A stretch of DNA of 33,265 bases from an uncultured Bacilli bacterium (GCA_910583685.1 CAJTXY010000016.1:1-33265); one strand, 5' to 3'; counted from the first letter of the stretch, positions 1 through 7,199 are shown. A program made the numbers and translations. Notes: a model not told the origin generated them from the sequence alone.

Positions 1-344
1 GTTATGATAATGCAGGAAATTCTGCTTCTGTTGATAAAGTATTTAAAGTACAGTACTATAGTGAAAATAGTGTTTGTGGTAGTTTCAAATGTAAGCCATT
101 TTCTTGTAGACCATTTAATTGTTATCCGTTTCAATGTGAATGTCGAAGAGTATCAGAGCAAGTATGTAGAAGAGGAAAATGGACAATGTCTGAATGTAGA
201 GCATTAGGCGGTGGAATTATAAATTCAGGTTCCAGTGCAGAGGCTTGCTGTTATACTACGACTAAAACAGTTTGCTCTACTTGTTATAACACTTGTTATA
301 ATACCTGCTACCAAACTTGTTATAAATCTTGTTGGCATTATTAA
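1..344 (+). CDS. C-terminal part of a cysteine-rich protein (start outside window)
   Basis: The reading frame that opens at base 3 runs without a stop to TAA at 342-344 and gives 113 residues, 16 of them cysteine. The first half has spaced cysteines in short Cys-Pro-Phe style units (KCKPFSC, RPFNC, YPFQC). The tail is a run of four-residue units of the form CYNT, CYNT, CYQT, CYKS, ending in WHY. Such a tail could bind metal or form disulfides, as in some spore-coat or surface proteins, and the next genes are sporulation genes. That link is inference, and I do not recognise the family. A good terminator follows directly. The competing frame with an ATG at position 4 gives a peptide of poor composition and is not the gene. 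Confidence 0.6.
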   Translation, partial: YDNAGNSASVDKVFKVQYYSENSVCGSFKCKPFSCRPFNCYPFQCECRRVSEQVCRRGKWTMSECRALGGGIINSGSSAEACCYTTTKTVCSTCYNTCYNTCYQTCYKSCWHY

Positions 345-369
345 GAGAAAATAAAAATTTCTCTTTTTT
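344..369 (+). terminator. Rho-independent terminator after the Cys-rich gene
   Basis: AGAGAAA and TTTCTCT form a 7-bp stem around an AT-rich loop and are followed by a run of T. It begins at the stop codon of the Cys-rich gene and separates it from sigG. Confidence 0.75.
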
Positions 370-370
370 T

Positions 371-401
371 GTATAACTTTTTTTCTTTTTGCTCATAAGT
401 A
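371..401 (+). promoter_or_regulatory. Possible forespore-type promoter for sigG
   Basis: GTATA (371-375) fits the -35 consensus of SigF/SigG-type promoters, and CATAAGTA (394-401) is close to their -10 about 18 bases on. In Bacillus, sigG is read by SigF and by SigG itself. The match is imperfect, so this is a suggestion only. Confidence 0.3.
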
Positions 402-421
402 CTATGAAAGGAGAAAAAGAT

Positions 422-1198
422 ATGGCACGTCACAAAGTGGAAATTGTGAACGTGAATACTGCAGATATTAAAGTTTTAACAAATGAAGAGATGAAGGAAT
501 TATTTCAGAAAATGCAAGAAGGGGATCCATTTGCAAGAGAGGATTTAGTACAGGGAAATTTAAAGCTTGTTTTATCTATTCTTAGAAAGTTTCATAATCG
601 TGTTGAAAATATGGATGACTTATTTCAAGTTGGTTGTGTAGGACTTTTAAAGGCAATTGACAATTTTGATTTATCACATGAAGTGAAATTTTCAACATAT
701 GCAGTTCCTATGATTTTAGGAGAGGTACGTAGATATTTACGTGATAATAATAGTATTCGAATTAGTAGATCTTTAAAAGATATTGCTTATAAAAGTTTAA
801 AAATGAAAGAAGAGGCGATTGCATTAGGATTAAAAGATCCGACAGAAGAAGAGATTAGTGAGGCTTTAGGTGTTAGTGTTTACGATGTTGTTAATGCAAT
901 GGATTCTTTAAAGGAACCTGTCAGTATGAATGAGGCTATTTATAATGATGGTGGAGATACAATTTATTTATATGATCAAATTGAAGATAAGAAAGCGAAT
1001 AGTGAAGATATGCAAATAAAACTCGCTTTGCAAGAGGCGATTGATACTTTAAATGATAGGGAACAATATATCTTGGATGAGAGATTTATTATTGGTAAAA
1101 CACAAATGGAAATAGCAGAGGAACTTACTATTTCACAAGCACAAGTTTCTCGTCTTGAAAAGTGTGCTATTACAAAACTTAAGAAAATATTAAAGTAG
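422..1198 (+). CDS. sigG: RNA polymerase sporulation sigma factor SigG
   Basis: This is the late forespore sigma factor, which directs RNA polymerase to spore germination and DNA-protection genes. The 258 residues match the usual length of about 260. The N-terminus MARHKVEI resembles SigG (MSRNKVEI in Bacillus). Region 2 contains DDLFQVGCVGLLKAIDNFDL and FSTYAVPMILGEVRRYLRD, the core-binding and -10 recognition segments. Region 4 near the C-terminus has the helix-turn-helix GKTQMEIAEELTISQAQVSR. I chose the ATG at 422 because AAGGAG lies eight bases upstream. An upstream TTG at 389 in frame has no such site. A YmxH-like gene follows within 30 bases, so the two may be co-transcribed. Whether it is SigG rather than SigF is settled by the near-identity of region 2 to SigG as I know it. 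Confidence 0.93.
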   Translation: MARHKVEIVNVNTADIKVLTNEEMKELFQKMQEGDPFAREDLVQGNLKLVLSILRKFHNRVENMDDLFQVGCVGLLKAIDNFDLSHEVKFSTYAVPMILGEVRRYLRDNNSIRISRSLKDIAYKSLKMKEEAIALGLKDPTEEEISEALGVSVYDVVNAMDSLKEPVSMNEAIYNDGGDTIYLYDQIEDKKANSEDMQIKLALQEAIDTLNDREQYILDERFIIGKTQMEIAEELTISQAQVSRLEKCAITKLKKILK

Positions 1199-1227
1199 TA
1201 TTACATATAATGGTGGTAGGTGGTAGA

Positions 1228-1458
1228 ATGCGACTTTCGGAATTACAAGTAAAAAGCATTGTTAGTATGGATAGTGGGAAAAATATTGGCAGTATTATCG
1301 ATGTAGAAATTAATGAAAAAGGAAATATTGATGCTCTTGTTATTGAGCAAAATAGAAATATGTTATCTTTTTTAAATAGAGAAGGAGAAGTATATATTTA
1401 TTGGAATGATATTGTGAAAATTGGAGAAGATGTTATTCTAGTGCGGACACATTCTTGA
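1228..1458 (+). CDS. ymxH: YlmC/YmxH family PRC-barrel sporulation-associated protein
   Basis: A 76-residue protein that starts MRLSELQVKSIVSMDSG and continues with a beta-rich pattern typical of the PRC-barrel fold of the YlmC/YmxH family. These small cytoplasmic proteins are found in spore formers, often beside sporulation sigma factor genes, and their biochemical role is not settled. I chose the ATG at 1228 over one at 1210 because GGTGG lies just upstream and homologues begin with this MRLSEL-type sequence. It follows sigG by 29 bases, which fits co-expression with it. The symbol could equally be ylmC; the family call is safer than the symbol. Confidence 0.8.
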   Translation: MRLSELQVKSIVSMDSGKNIGSIIDVEINEKGNIDALVIEQNRNMLSFLNREGEVYIYWNDIVKIGEDVILVRTHS

Positions 1459-1491
1459 TGTCTTTTTTCTTTGGAATTTACATAGTATTTA

Positions 1492-2241
1492 GTGATGAGA
1501 GTATCTTTGAAACGAAAAAAAATGAAGAAGAAAAAGTTTTTTTTATGGGTATTAGTATTTGTTTTAATATCTTCTTTTTTGTTGTTACAAGTAATTAGTA
1601 GAAAAATAAATCCTATAATTTTAAGATATGCGACTGTTGAAGCGAAAAGATTTACAACAGCACTTATTAATTCGGCGATCGATGAAGATGTTATTAATCA
1701 GATAGATGATAAATTGTTTACTGTTACCAAAAATGACGCAGGAGAAATTCAGATTGTTGACTTTAATGCTAAGGAGGTCAATCGGCTTTTGAATTTGATT
1801 TCTGAAAAAGTAGAGGGTAATCTTTTAAAGATGGAGGAAGGGGATGTATCTTCTTTAAATGTTTCAAAAGCATTGAAAGGGTATAATTTTAATAAGCTAA
1901 AGAGGGGAATTGTCTGTGAAATTCCAGTGGGTGTTTTATTCGGAAATTCTTTGTTTTCTAATTTGGGACCTGTAATTCCTGTTAAGCTTTCTTTTTTAGG
2001 ACAGGTGACTACTCATCTTAATACTAAAGTAGAAAGTTATGGTATAAATAATGCCTATTTAGAGCTTTATGTTCATATTGAAGTGATTGAGAGAATTACT
2101 ATGCCGATGATGACAGAAGAGCAGAAGGTAAAACTAGATATTCCTCTTACTATGAAAATTATTCAGGGAAAGGTTCCTACTTATTTTGGCGGAGAAATTT
2201 CAGAAAATTCACAACTTTATACTAGGAAGACAGGAGAATAA
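1492..2241 (+). CDS. yunB: Sporulation protein YunB
   Basis: YunB is a sporulation protein needed for normal spore formation in Bacillus; its molecular role is unclear. The protein has a basic N-terminus (RKKMKKKK) and one hydrophobic segment at about residues 16-35, so it is probably anchored in a membrane with the rest outside. The family signature is the stretch from GPVIPVKLSFLGQV to VESYGINNAYLELYV, followed by the ending IQGKVPTYFGG. About 249 residues is normal for the family. The first codon is uncertain: GTG at 1492, ATG at 1495 and ATG at 1522 are possible and none has a strong Shine-Dalgarno site. It follows ymxH by 33 bases. Confidence 0.87.
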   Translation: MMRVSLKRKKMKKKKFFLWVLVFVLISSFLLLQVISRKINPIILRYATVEAKRFTTALINSAIDEDVINQIDDKLFTVTKNDAGEIQIVDFNAKEVNRLLNLISEKVEGNLLKMEEGDVSSLNVSKALKGYNFNKLKRGIVCEIPVGVLFGNSLFSNLGPVIPVKLSFLGQVTTHLNTKVESYGINNAYLELYVHIEVIERITMPMMTEEQKVKLDIPLTMKIIQGKVPTYFGGEISENSQLYTRKTGE

Positions 2242-2277
2242 ATGATATACTTGGTTATAAGATAAGTGAGGTAGAAA

Positions 2278-2556
2278 ATGAAAAAGGTAGAGATTAGAGG
2301 CTTTTGTTATGAAGTCTTAGAGAATGTAGGAGAGTGTTTTGTACTAGAAGAAGTGCAGGAAAAGGTAACTGATTATTTTGATGATTTTGATTATATTTTA
2401 GGAGATTATTCTTATGATAGGCTTAGGTTAAAAGGTTTTAATGATAAAAATAATAAGAATTTTAAAAAAATTAATGATATTGCTTCTTTAAAATCTTATA
2501 TAGAACAATACTGTAGTTATGGTGCAAAGTATTTTTTATTAAAAAAAGTAAAATAA
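2278..2556 (+). CDS. yutD: YutD-like protein (DUF1027)
   Basis: A 92-residue protein with the family core DYFDDFDYILGDYSYDRLRL followed by KGF. YutD proteins carry this Asp-Tyr-Ile-x-Gly-Asp, Tyr, Leu-Arg-Leu-x-Gly-Phe pattern. Their function is unknown; a structure is known to exist for the family but no enzyme activity is established. In Bacillus, yutD lies close to yunB, and the same adjacency here supports both calls. The ATG at 2278 has a GAGGT ribosome site seven bases upstream. The gene is 36 bases after yunB on the same strand, so it is probably read with it. Confidence 0.85.
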   Translation: MKKVEIRGFCYEVLENVGECFVLEEVQEKVTDYFDDFDYILGDYSYDRLRLKGFNDKNNKNFKKINDIASLKSYIEQYCSYGAKYFLLKKVK

Positions 2557-2559
2557 TAG

Positions 2560-2587
2560 TTGTAAAAATTTTAAAATATGTTAAAAT
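2560..2587 (+). promoter_or_regulatory. Candidate SigA promoter for the DUF1292 gene
   Basis: TTGTAA (2560-2565) and TAAAAT (2582-2587) are separated by 16 bases, a housekeeping-type promoter directly upstream of the DUF1292 gene. Confidence 0.45.
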
Positions 2588-2622
2588 GATATTATATGAA
2601 TAATAGTAGGGAGGATATTAAA

Positions 2623-2886
2623 ATGGAAGATAAGAAAATAATGCAGATTGTAGCAGCGGATGGTTCTATTGATGAGGTAGAGGTTGTTCTAGCATTTGAA
2701 TTTAAAGATAATCAAAAAGAGTATGTAATTTATACAAAAAATGAAAAAGATGAAGCAGGAAATGTGACTGTCTATGTTTCTAATGTAGATCGTTCTACTG
2801 GACAAGCTAAGCTTATGGGTGTAGAAAGCGATGAAGAATGGAGTCGCATTAAAGATGTTTTAAGAGAGATTGCAAAATCAGAGTAG
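2623..2886 (+). CDS. DUF1292 domain-containing protein (YrzB-like)
   Basis: An 87-residue acidic protein that reads as one DUF1292 domain: DEVEVVLAFEFKDNQKEYVI, then YTKNEKDEAGNVTVYVSNVD and a C-terminal helix with DEEWSRIKDVLREI. DUF1292 proteins are small, widespread in Bacillota and of unknown function. Bacillus YrzB is an example. I chose the ATG at 2623 because GGGAGGA lies eight bases upstream. A longer in-frame version from 2596 has no such site. It is followed 18 bases later by the coiled-coil gene, with a shared direction and likely a shared transcript. Confidence 0.82.
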   Translation: MEDKKIMQIVAADGSIDEVEVVLAFEFKDNQKEYVIYTKNEKDEAGNVTVYVSNVDRSTGQAKLMGVESDEEWSRIKDVLREIAKSE

Positions 2887-2904
2887 TATAAGGAGGAATG
2901 AATT

Positions 2905-4365
2905 ATGATGATAAGTGCCAATGTAGAAATACCAGTTAGAGATTATTCGAGTTCAATGGAACCTCCAAAAGGAATGGAAGCAAAAATAGTAAAACTTTCA
3001 GGTGCAACTTTTAGAGGGGCACATAAGTCTTTTAGAAAAAGTGGGAATTTTACTGTTGTTAAGAAAGCAGAGGTGCCTGCTGTTAAAACAGTGAGTTTTA
3101 ATGAATTATCGCCTAAAGAGAAAAGTGATATAGAGAAAAAAGTAAGTCATATGGAAAAAATTATTTCTTTTGAAGAGGCGCAAAAACGTGTTTTAGCTGG
3201 TGATAAAAAGGTAGCTAAGCTAGGTGAGAGTTTTGTTTTAAAATTAAATGCGAATAGTGGTTATTGCCGTCATATGATGGAAAATAAGAAAGTGGAGAGT
3301 GTAGCTGTTCCTACTCCAGCAGAAGTTAAGACTGATGTTACTATTAATTTTGATCCAGAAGAGATCAAACAACGTGTTAATGATTCTTTTGAAAATGCGG
3401 AGAGTAATAATGAGAGAGTAGAGTTTACTCCTATTAAAGAATATACGATTGATATTCCAGAAGAAGAGGAAGAAGTGGAAAGTATTCGACTTCCACATGC
3501 AGAACGTAGTGCAAAACTTGATATGTCTTCTTTAGAAAATGAAGATAAAGTTATTAGCTTACAAGACTATATTAATAAATCTAATATAGAAGAGAAACTA
3601 GAAAAGAAGAAATCTCCTTCTGTTGATCAAATGATACGTAATGCTTATGCTGAAAACGGAAATGATGATGAATTCTCTTATGAGAATGTAACACAAGAGG
3701 ATATTAGGACAGCAGTTTATTATAATGATGGTGTTGAAAATGATACACAAAGTATTAAAGAGCAAAAACGCAGACAAGCAGAGGATGCAGCAGCATTAGA
3801 GGTTGCACGTCAACAAAAAGCAGAGGCATTAGAGAACTATAAAATGTTGGAAGCACAAAAAAGACAAAAGGAAGAAGAAGAAAAACGAATTCAGGCAGAA
3901 CGTAAGAAAGTTGAAACTCAAAAAGAAGAGGCTATGAAGTTATATGAAACAACATTAGAAGCAACTAAGAAACAATTGGAAGCTGAGAGAATGAAAATTG
4001 TAAATGAAACTAAAAAATTACAAAAAGAATATCAAAGTGAAACAGAAGAAGCAAATCGAATTTGGACAAAGACAGTTGAAACAGAAACAACGATTTCTGA
4101 GATTGATGCTAGAATTCCTAGTATTATGCAACAAATTGAGGATGACAGAGAAGAAATTGATTCTATTATGAATAGAACTCAACAAATTCGTGAAATGGCA
4201 AAAGATATTACTGGTAGCGATATTAGAGTTTATGATAATAATAATGTTACTAAGTTTAGAACCGTTGATCATAATTTTGACTCTATATTTGATGGCGTAT
4301 CTCCAATTGATTCATCAAGTAGAAATTCAAAAAGCGGTTATTCAAAAGGAAAAAAAGCAGCATAA
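2905..4365 (+). CDS. Long coiled-coil protein of unknown function
   Basis: A 486-residue, highly charged protein with no signal peptide or membrane segment. The first 280 residues are low in clear secondary-structure motifs and include an acidic stretch (DIPEEEEEVESIRLPHAERS). From about residue 290 to 435 there is a long heptad-like run rich in Ala, Glu, Lys and Gln (for example RQQKAEALENYKMLEAQKRQ), a strong coiled-coil signal. The tail is rich in Asn and Ser and ends in KGKKAA. The ribosome site AAGGAGG before the ATG at 2905 is strong. Its place between sporulation genes invites a structural role in the cell or spore, but I do not recognise the family, so no function is given. Confidence 0.7.
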   Translation: MMISANVEIPVRDYSSSMEPPKGMEAKIVKLSGATFRGAHKSFRKSGNFTVVKKAEVPAVKTVSFNELSPKEKSDIEKKVSHMEKIISFEEAQKRVLAGDKKVAKLGESFVLKLNANSGYCRHMMENKKVESVAVPTPAEVKTDVTINFDPEEIKQRVNDSFENAESNNERVEFTPIKEYTIDIPEEEEEVESIRLPHAERSAKLDMSSLENEDKVISLQDYINKSNIEEKLEKKKSPSVDQMIRNAYAENGNDDEFSYENVTQEDIRTAVYYNDGVENDTQSIKEQKRRQAEDAAALEVARQQKAEALENYKMLEAQKRQKEEEEKRIQAERKKVETQKEEAMKLYETTLEATKKQLEAERMKIVNETKKLQKEYQSETEEANRIWTKTVETETTISEIDARIPSIMQQIEDDREEIDSIMNRTQQIREMAKDITGSDIRVYDNNNVTKFRTVDHNFDSIFDGVSPIDSSSRNSKSGYSKGKKAA

Positions 4366-4388
4366 GGAAGCAGGAATGTTTCCTTTTT
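4364..4388 (+). terminator. Terminator after the coiled-coil gene
   Basis: AAGGAA and TTCCTT pair around a nine-base loop and a run of six T follows. It starts at the stop codon of the coiled-coil gene. Confidence 0.65.
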
Positions 4389-4432
4389 TCATATCTTCTT
4401 TTTTTTAGCATAAATTTTAATGAGGTGGCAAG

Positions 4433-5338
4433 ATGAAAAATATTTTAGAGTACTATTATCATTTTGCTAATATATCCCTGCATTATAGCGATGGTGTTTA
4501 TTATTTTGAAAAAGAAGGGCAATTTTATATCTTAAAAGAAATAAAAAGACAGATGAATGAGATTATGCAGATTTATCAATTGCTTCTTCGTTTTCCATCC
4601 TTTTATCATAAAATAATTTTAAATAAAGATGGTAGTATTGTTACTGGTGTTGATCAAAAATCTTATATTTTGCTACGAATACTAGAGAAAAATAAAAATA
4701 AGATTTCTATGGAACAATTCCTTTCAAAAGAAAAAATTATAGTAGATCGAAAGGCATATTCCTTGTTATATCGTCTCAATTGGGGAGAACTTTGGGCTCA
4801 GAAAGTTGATTACTTTGAATATCAAATGAGTCATATTGAGAAAAAATACCCATTATTGTCTGCTAGTATTTTTTATTATATAGGACTTGCAGAAAATGCA
4901 ATTAGTTATGTGGAAGATACTAATTTTCGTGAAAAAAAAGAGATGCAAGATACCTCTGTTATTAGTCATATTCGGATGTATGCCGATGTTTCTATTACTG
5001 AGTTTTACGATCCGTTAAGTATTATTTTAGATCATCCTGCTAGGGATGTTGCGGGGTATTTGAAGGGGTTATTTTTTGATAACTCTTATCAATTAGAAGA
5101 AATTGAGTACTTTTTGAAAAATCTTTCTTTTTCTAAATATGGCTATCGTCTTTTATTTGCTCGATTACTTTACCCTAGTTATTATTTTGATTTATATGAA
5201 CAAATTATTTTAGGACTTAAAGAGGAAAAAGAAATTAAAAGAATTATTAAACAATCAGAGGCTTATCGTGATTATCTTAGGCAAATTTATCTTTATATTA
5301 ATAAAATTGTAGAAATCCCTAAAGTAGATTGGATATAA
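4433..5338 (+). CDS. YutH/CotS-like spore coat kinase-fold protein
   Basis: A 301-residue protein resembling the CotS/YutH group of spore-coat proteins, which have an aminoglycoside-phosphotransferase-like kinase fold. An N-terminal beta region (VYYFEKEGQFYILKEI) has the lysine expected of the nucleotide-binding lobe. At about residues 196-213 is the stretch DPLSIILDHPARDVAGYLKG, which resembles the DHP-x-RD-x-AE motif of YutH. The canonical kinase catalytic HxD motif is not evident, so it may be a pseudokinase. In Bacillus, yutH lies next to yutI, and a yutI-like gene follows here in the opposite direction. The ribosome site is GAGGTGG. It is less conserved than its neighbours, so the family call is good but not certain. 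Confidence 0.65.
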   Translation: MKNILEYYYHFANISLHYSDGVYYFEKEGQFYILKEIKRQMNEIMQIYQLLLRFPSFYHKIILNKDGSIVTGVDQKSYILLRILEKNKNKISMEQFLSKEKIIVDRKAYSLLYRLNWGELWAQKVDYFEYQMSHIEKKYPLLSASIFYYIGLAENAISYVEDTNFREKKEMQDTSVISHIRMYADVSITEFYDPLSIILDHPARDVAGYLKGLFFDNSYQLEEIEYFLKNLSFSKYGYRLLFARLLYPSYYFDLYEQIILGLKEEKEIKRIIKQSEAYRDYLRQIYLYINKIVEIPKVDWI

Positions 5339-5365
5339 AAAAACGTAGACTATTCAGCTACGTTT
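5337..5365 (-). terminator. Shared hairpin terminator between yutH-like and yutI-like genes
   Basis: AAACGTAG and CTACGTTT form an 8-bp stem. On the minus strand it is followed by a run of seven T, a strong terminator for the yutI-like gene, whose last codons form one arm. On the plus strand the T-run is weaker but may still serve the convergent yutH-like gene. Confidence 0.7.
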
Positions 5366-5589
5366 CTTACTTCCTTTACTTCTGGAATTTCGTTTATAAT
5401 CATTTGTTCTATACCATCTTTTAGGGTTATATCCATCATAGGGCAGTGGCTACAAGCTCCTAGTAGCTTTACATAGACAATTTGATCTTCATATTTTATG
5501 AACTCTAAGTTTCCGCCATCACTGATTAAAAATGGACGTAGTTTGTCAATTACCGCTCTTATTTTTGTTTCTATTTCTTCTTCTTTCAT
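5350..5589 (-). CDS. NifU-like C-terminal domain protein (YutI type), iron-sulfur scaffold or carrier
   Basis: A 79-residue single-domain NifU_N-lacking protein. It carries the NifU C-terminal domain pattern: IDKLRPFLISDGGNLEFI, then LGACSHCPMMDITLKDGIEQ with the CxxC pair that holds an iron-sulfur cluster, and IPEVKEV at the end. Family members bind [4Fe-4S] clusters and pass them to target proteins. I placed the start at the ATG at 5589, which has GGTGAT just upstream. An extension to 5607 would sit on the -10 of a clear promoter. It is convergent with the yutH-like gene and divergent from the S1-domain gene. Confidence 0.87.
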   Translation of the reverse strand: MKEEEIETKIRAVIDKLRPFLISDGGNLEFIKYEDQIVYVKLLGACSHCPMMDITLKDGIEQMIINEIPEVKEVRNVAE

Positions 5590-5605
5590 TTTTATCACCA
5601 TTATC

Positions 5606-5634
5606 ATTATAAACGTATGATATTAGAATGTAAA
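5606..5634 (-). promoter_or_regulatory. SigA-type promoter for the yutI-like gene
   Basis: Read on the minus strand, TTTACA and TATAAT are 17 bases apart, a near-consensus housekeeping promoter 17 bases upstream of the chosen ATG. The -10 supports the shorter start for the gene. Confidence 0.7.
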
Positions 5635-5643
5635 GATAGAAAG

Positions 5644-5673
5644 TTGTCTCTTTTTAGGAAAGTATGATATAAT
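5644..5673 (+). promoter_or_regulatory. Extended -10 promoter for the S1-domain gene
   Basis: TTGTCT (5644-5649) and TATAAT (5668-5673) are 18 bases apart, with TG at the extended -10 position. The promoter is divergent from that of the yutI-like gene. Confidence 0.7.
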
Positions 5674-5694
5674 GAGAGGCGAGAAGGTGGTAGT

Positions 5695-6054
5695 ATGTCT
5701 AAGTATCAGGTAGGTGACATTGTAACAGTTTCTGTAACTGGGATTGAGAAATATGGTATATTCGTTGGCTTAGATGAGTATTATAGTGGTTTGATTCATA
5801 TTTCAGAGATTTCCGATGGTTTTGTACGAAATATTAATGATTACGTGAATTTAGGGGAAACTATAAAAGCAAAGATACTAGAAATTGATGAAGAAGAATT
5901 GCATATTAAGCTTAGTATTAAAAATATGAATTATCGTATTACTAAAAGAAAAAGGACAAAAATCGAAGAAACAGAACTTGGTTTTTCAACCCTTGGTGAT
6001 AGACTTGATGGATGGATTTCAGAAAAACTTGCAGAAATAGAAGAAAATTTATAA
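5695..6054 (+). CDS. S1 RNA-binding domain protein (YugI / CvfD / GSP13 type)
   Basis: A 119-residue protein with one S1 RNA-binding domain at residues 1-75: YQVGDIVTVSVTGIEKYGIF, then GLIHISEIS, INDYVNLGETIKAKILEID and LHIKLSIK. This matches the small S1 proteins known as general stress protein 13, YugI or CvfD, which bind RNA or ribosomes and affect post-transcriptional control. The tail is a basic patch (KRKRTK) and a helix. AAGGTGG lies upstream of the ATG at 5695 and a strong promoter precedes it. It is the last protein gene before the tRNA operon. Confidence 0.85.
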   Translation: MSKYQVGDIVTVSVTGIEKYGIFVGLDEYYSGLIHISEISDGFVRNINDYVNLGETIKAKILEIDEEELHIKLSIKNMNYRITKRKRTKIEETELGFSTLGDRLDGWISEKLAEIEENL

Positions 6055-6071
6055 AAAATTTGTTAAGTATA

Positions 6072-6100
6072 TTGACAAATCAAAGATTAGCTGGTATATT
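6072..6100 (+). promoter_or_regulatory. Consensus promoter of the tRNA operon
   Basis: TTGACA (6072-6077) and TATATT (6095-6100) are 17 bases apart, 24 bases before tRNA-Val. No other clear promoter is seen before tRNA-Asp. Confidence 0.8.
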
Positions 6101-6124
6101 TAATTCTGTCAACTGCTATTAGTT

Positions 6125-6201
6125 GGGCGATTAGCTCAGTTGGTTAGAGCACCTGCCTTACAAGCAGGGGGTCATAGGTTCGAGTCCTATATCGCCCACC
6201 A
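6125..6201 (+). tRNA. tRNA-Val (anticodon TAC)
   Basis: GGGCGAT pairs with ATCGCCC. The anticodon stem CCTGC/GCAGG holds loop CTTACAA with anticodon TAC, and the T-loop is TTCGAGT. CCA is encoded. First gene of the operon. Confidence 0.97.
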
Positions 6202-6204
6202 TGT

Positions 6205-6280
6205 GCCGAAATAGCTCAATTGGTAGAGCAACTGATTTGTAATCAGTAGGTTCCGGGTTCAAGTCCTGGTTTCGGCACCA
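6205..6280 (+). tRNA. tRNA-Thr (anticodon TGT)
   Basis: GCCGAAA pairs with TTTCGGC. The anticodon stem ACTGA/TCAGT holds loop TTTGTAA with anticodon TGT. CCA is encoded. Confidence 0.97.
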
Positions 6281-6287
6281 TTTTTTT

Positions 6288-6371
6288 GGAGAGGTAGCGA
6301 AGTGGCTAAACGCGACAGACTGTAAATCTGTTCCTTCGGGTTCGATGGTTCGAATCCATCTCTCTCCACCA
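6288..6371 (+). tRNA. tRNA-Tyr (anticodon GTA)
   Basis: GGAGAGG pairs with TCTCTCC. The anticodon loop CTGTAAA sits in ACAGA/TCTGT. The long variable arm with a TTCG-type loop is expected for bacterial tRNA-Tyr. CCA is encoded. Confidence 0.97.
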
Positions 6372-6376
6372 CTTAT

Positions 6377-6451
6377 TGCCTCGTAGCCAAGTGGTAAGGC
6401 ATCAGACTTTGACTCTGACATGCGCTAGTTCGAATCTAGCCGAGGCAGCCA
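6377..6451 (+). tRNA. tRNA-Gln (anticodon TTG)
   Basis: TGCCTCG pairs with CGAGGCA. The anticodon stem TCAGA/TCTGA holds loop CTTTGAC with anticodon TTG. The discriminator is G and CCA is encoded. Confidence 0.97.
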
Positions 6452-6463
6452 TTTATTAGTTAT

Positions 6464-6539
6464 GATCTGTTAGCTCAGTCGGTAGAGCATTTGACTTTTA
6501 ATCAAAGGGTCATGAGTTCGAATCTCATACAGATCACCA
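6464..6539 (+). tRNA. tRNA-Lys (anticodon TTT)
   Basis: GATCTGT pairs with ACAGATC. The anticodon stem TTTGA/TCAAA holds loop CTTTTAA with anticodon TTT. CCA is encoded. Confidence 0.97.
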
Positions 6540-6543
6540 TCGT

Positions 6544-6632
6544 GCCTGAGTGGCGGAATTGGTAGACGCACAGGACTTAAAATCCTGCGAGAATCAACCC
6601 TCGTGCCGGTTCAAGTCCGGCCTTAGGCACCA
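6544..6632 (+). tRNA. tRNA-Leu (anticodon TAA)
   Basis: GCCTGAG pairs with CTTAGGC, with one G-T pair. The anticodon stem CAGGA/TCCTG holds loop CTTAAAA with anticodon TAA. A long variable arm marks a class II tRNA. CCA is encoded. Confidence 0.96.
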
Positions 6633-6665
6633 AATCGATAGGAAGGCTTCTATAGAAGTCTTTAT

Positions 6666-6758
6666 GGAGGAATACCCAAGTCTGGCTGAAGGGACCGGTC
6701 TTGAAAACCGGGAGGTCGTGCGAGCGGCGCAGGGGTTCGAATCCCTTTTCCTCCGCCA
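6666..6758 (+). tRNA. tRNA-Ser (anticodon TGA)
   Basis: GGAGGAA pairs with TTCCTCC. The anticodon stem CCGGT/ACCGG holds loop CTTGAAA with anticodon TGA. A GC-rich long variable arm is present. Discriminator G and encoded CCA. Confidence 0.97.
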
Positions 6759-6765
6759 TCTATAT

Positions 6766-6842
<77 letters not shown>

Positions 6843-6847
6843 ATTTT

Positions 6848-6924
6848 GGTTCCATGGTGCAGCTGGTTAACACGTCTGCCTGTCACGCAGAAGATCGCGG
6901 GTTCGAGTCCCGTTGGAACCGCCA
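6848..6924 (+). tRNA. tRNA-Asp (anticodon GTC)
   Basis: GGTTCCA pairs with TGGAACC. The anticodon stem TCTGC/GCAGA holds loop CTGTCAC with anticodon GTC. Discriminator G and encoded CCA. Confidence 0.97.
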
Positions 6925-6995
6925 GTTTGATTCTTAGTTCTAGTATTTAGGACTTTGACATATAGATTTACTTAGAATTAGTTTAAAAACATTTT

Positions 6996-7101
6996 GTGGA
7001 CAAGATGAACAAGGCCATTTTGGTCCACTTTGTTCTTATTGAATTAATTTAAGTAGAAATGGCTTCATAGCTCAGTCGGTAGAGCAAGGGACTGAAAATC
7101 C
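6996..7101 (+). repeat. Upstream copy of a duplicated tRNA-Phe leader plus 5' half
   Basis: This segment and 7200-7306 align along their length: both begin GTGGACAA, form an imperfect hairpin ending in CCAC, continue with TTGTTCTTATT and TTTAAG, and run into the 5' part of tRNA-Phe. The leader parts have clearly diverged while the tRNA parts are identical. Each leader is preceded by CTTTGACATA (near 6954 and 7153). The copies reflect past duplication or serial integration at this tRNA. Confidence 0.75.
7061..7101 (+). pseudogene. Truncated tRNA-Phe (5' half only)
   Basis: The 41 bases from GGCTTCATAGCTCAG to the anticodon segment GGGACTGAAAATCC are identical to the start of the intact tRNA-Phe. 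The sequence then switches to unrelated CTTAGTCCTAAG. The break falls just after CTGAAAATCC, which is also where the left limit of the mobile-element repeat lies. It cannot fold into a tRNA and should be non-functional. Confidence 0.85.
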
Positions 7102-7199
7102 TTAGTCCTAAGTAATATCACAATATAAGCAATTTGCTTATATATCAAGGAGCTTTGACATAGAAAAGGTAGTGCTTAAGCTTCGGCTATGGACAGAGT
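7102..7199 (+). other. Spacer between truncated and intact tRNA-Phe; possible remnant of an earlier element
   Basis: No gene is visible. It has a near-perfect palindrome at 7123-7143 (ATATAAGCAA and TTGCTTATAT around one base) and a small AAGC-TTCG-GCTT hairpin near 7178. The sequence has the look of attachment-site flanks rather than coding DNA. Confidence 0.4.

Noticed and set aside
3244..4272. Two minus-strand open frames of 84 codons each
   Set aside because: They are inside the coiled-coil gene, have no ribosome site and are rich in Ile, Asn, Phe and Ser as expected for the antisense of Lys/Glu-rich coding DNA.
6996..7058. T-box or other leader riboswitch before tRNA-Phe
   Set aside because: There is no T-box sequence or specifier loop, and the hairpins are better explained by inverted integrase arm-type words.
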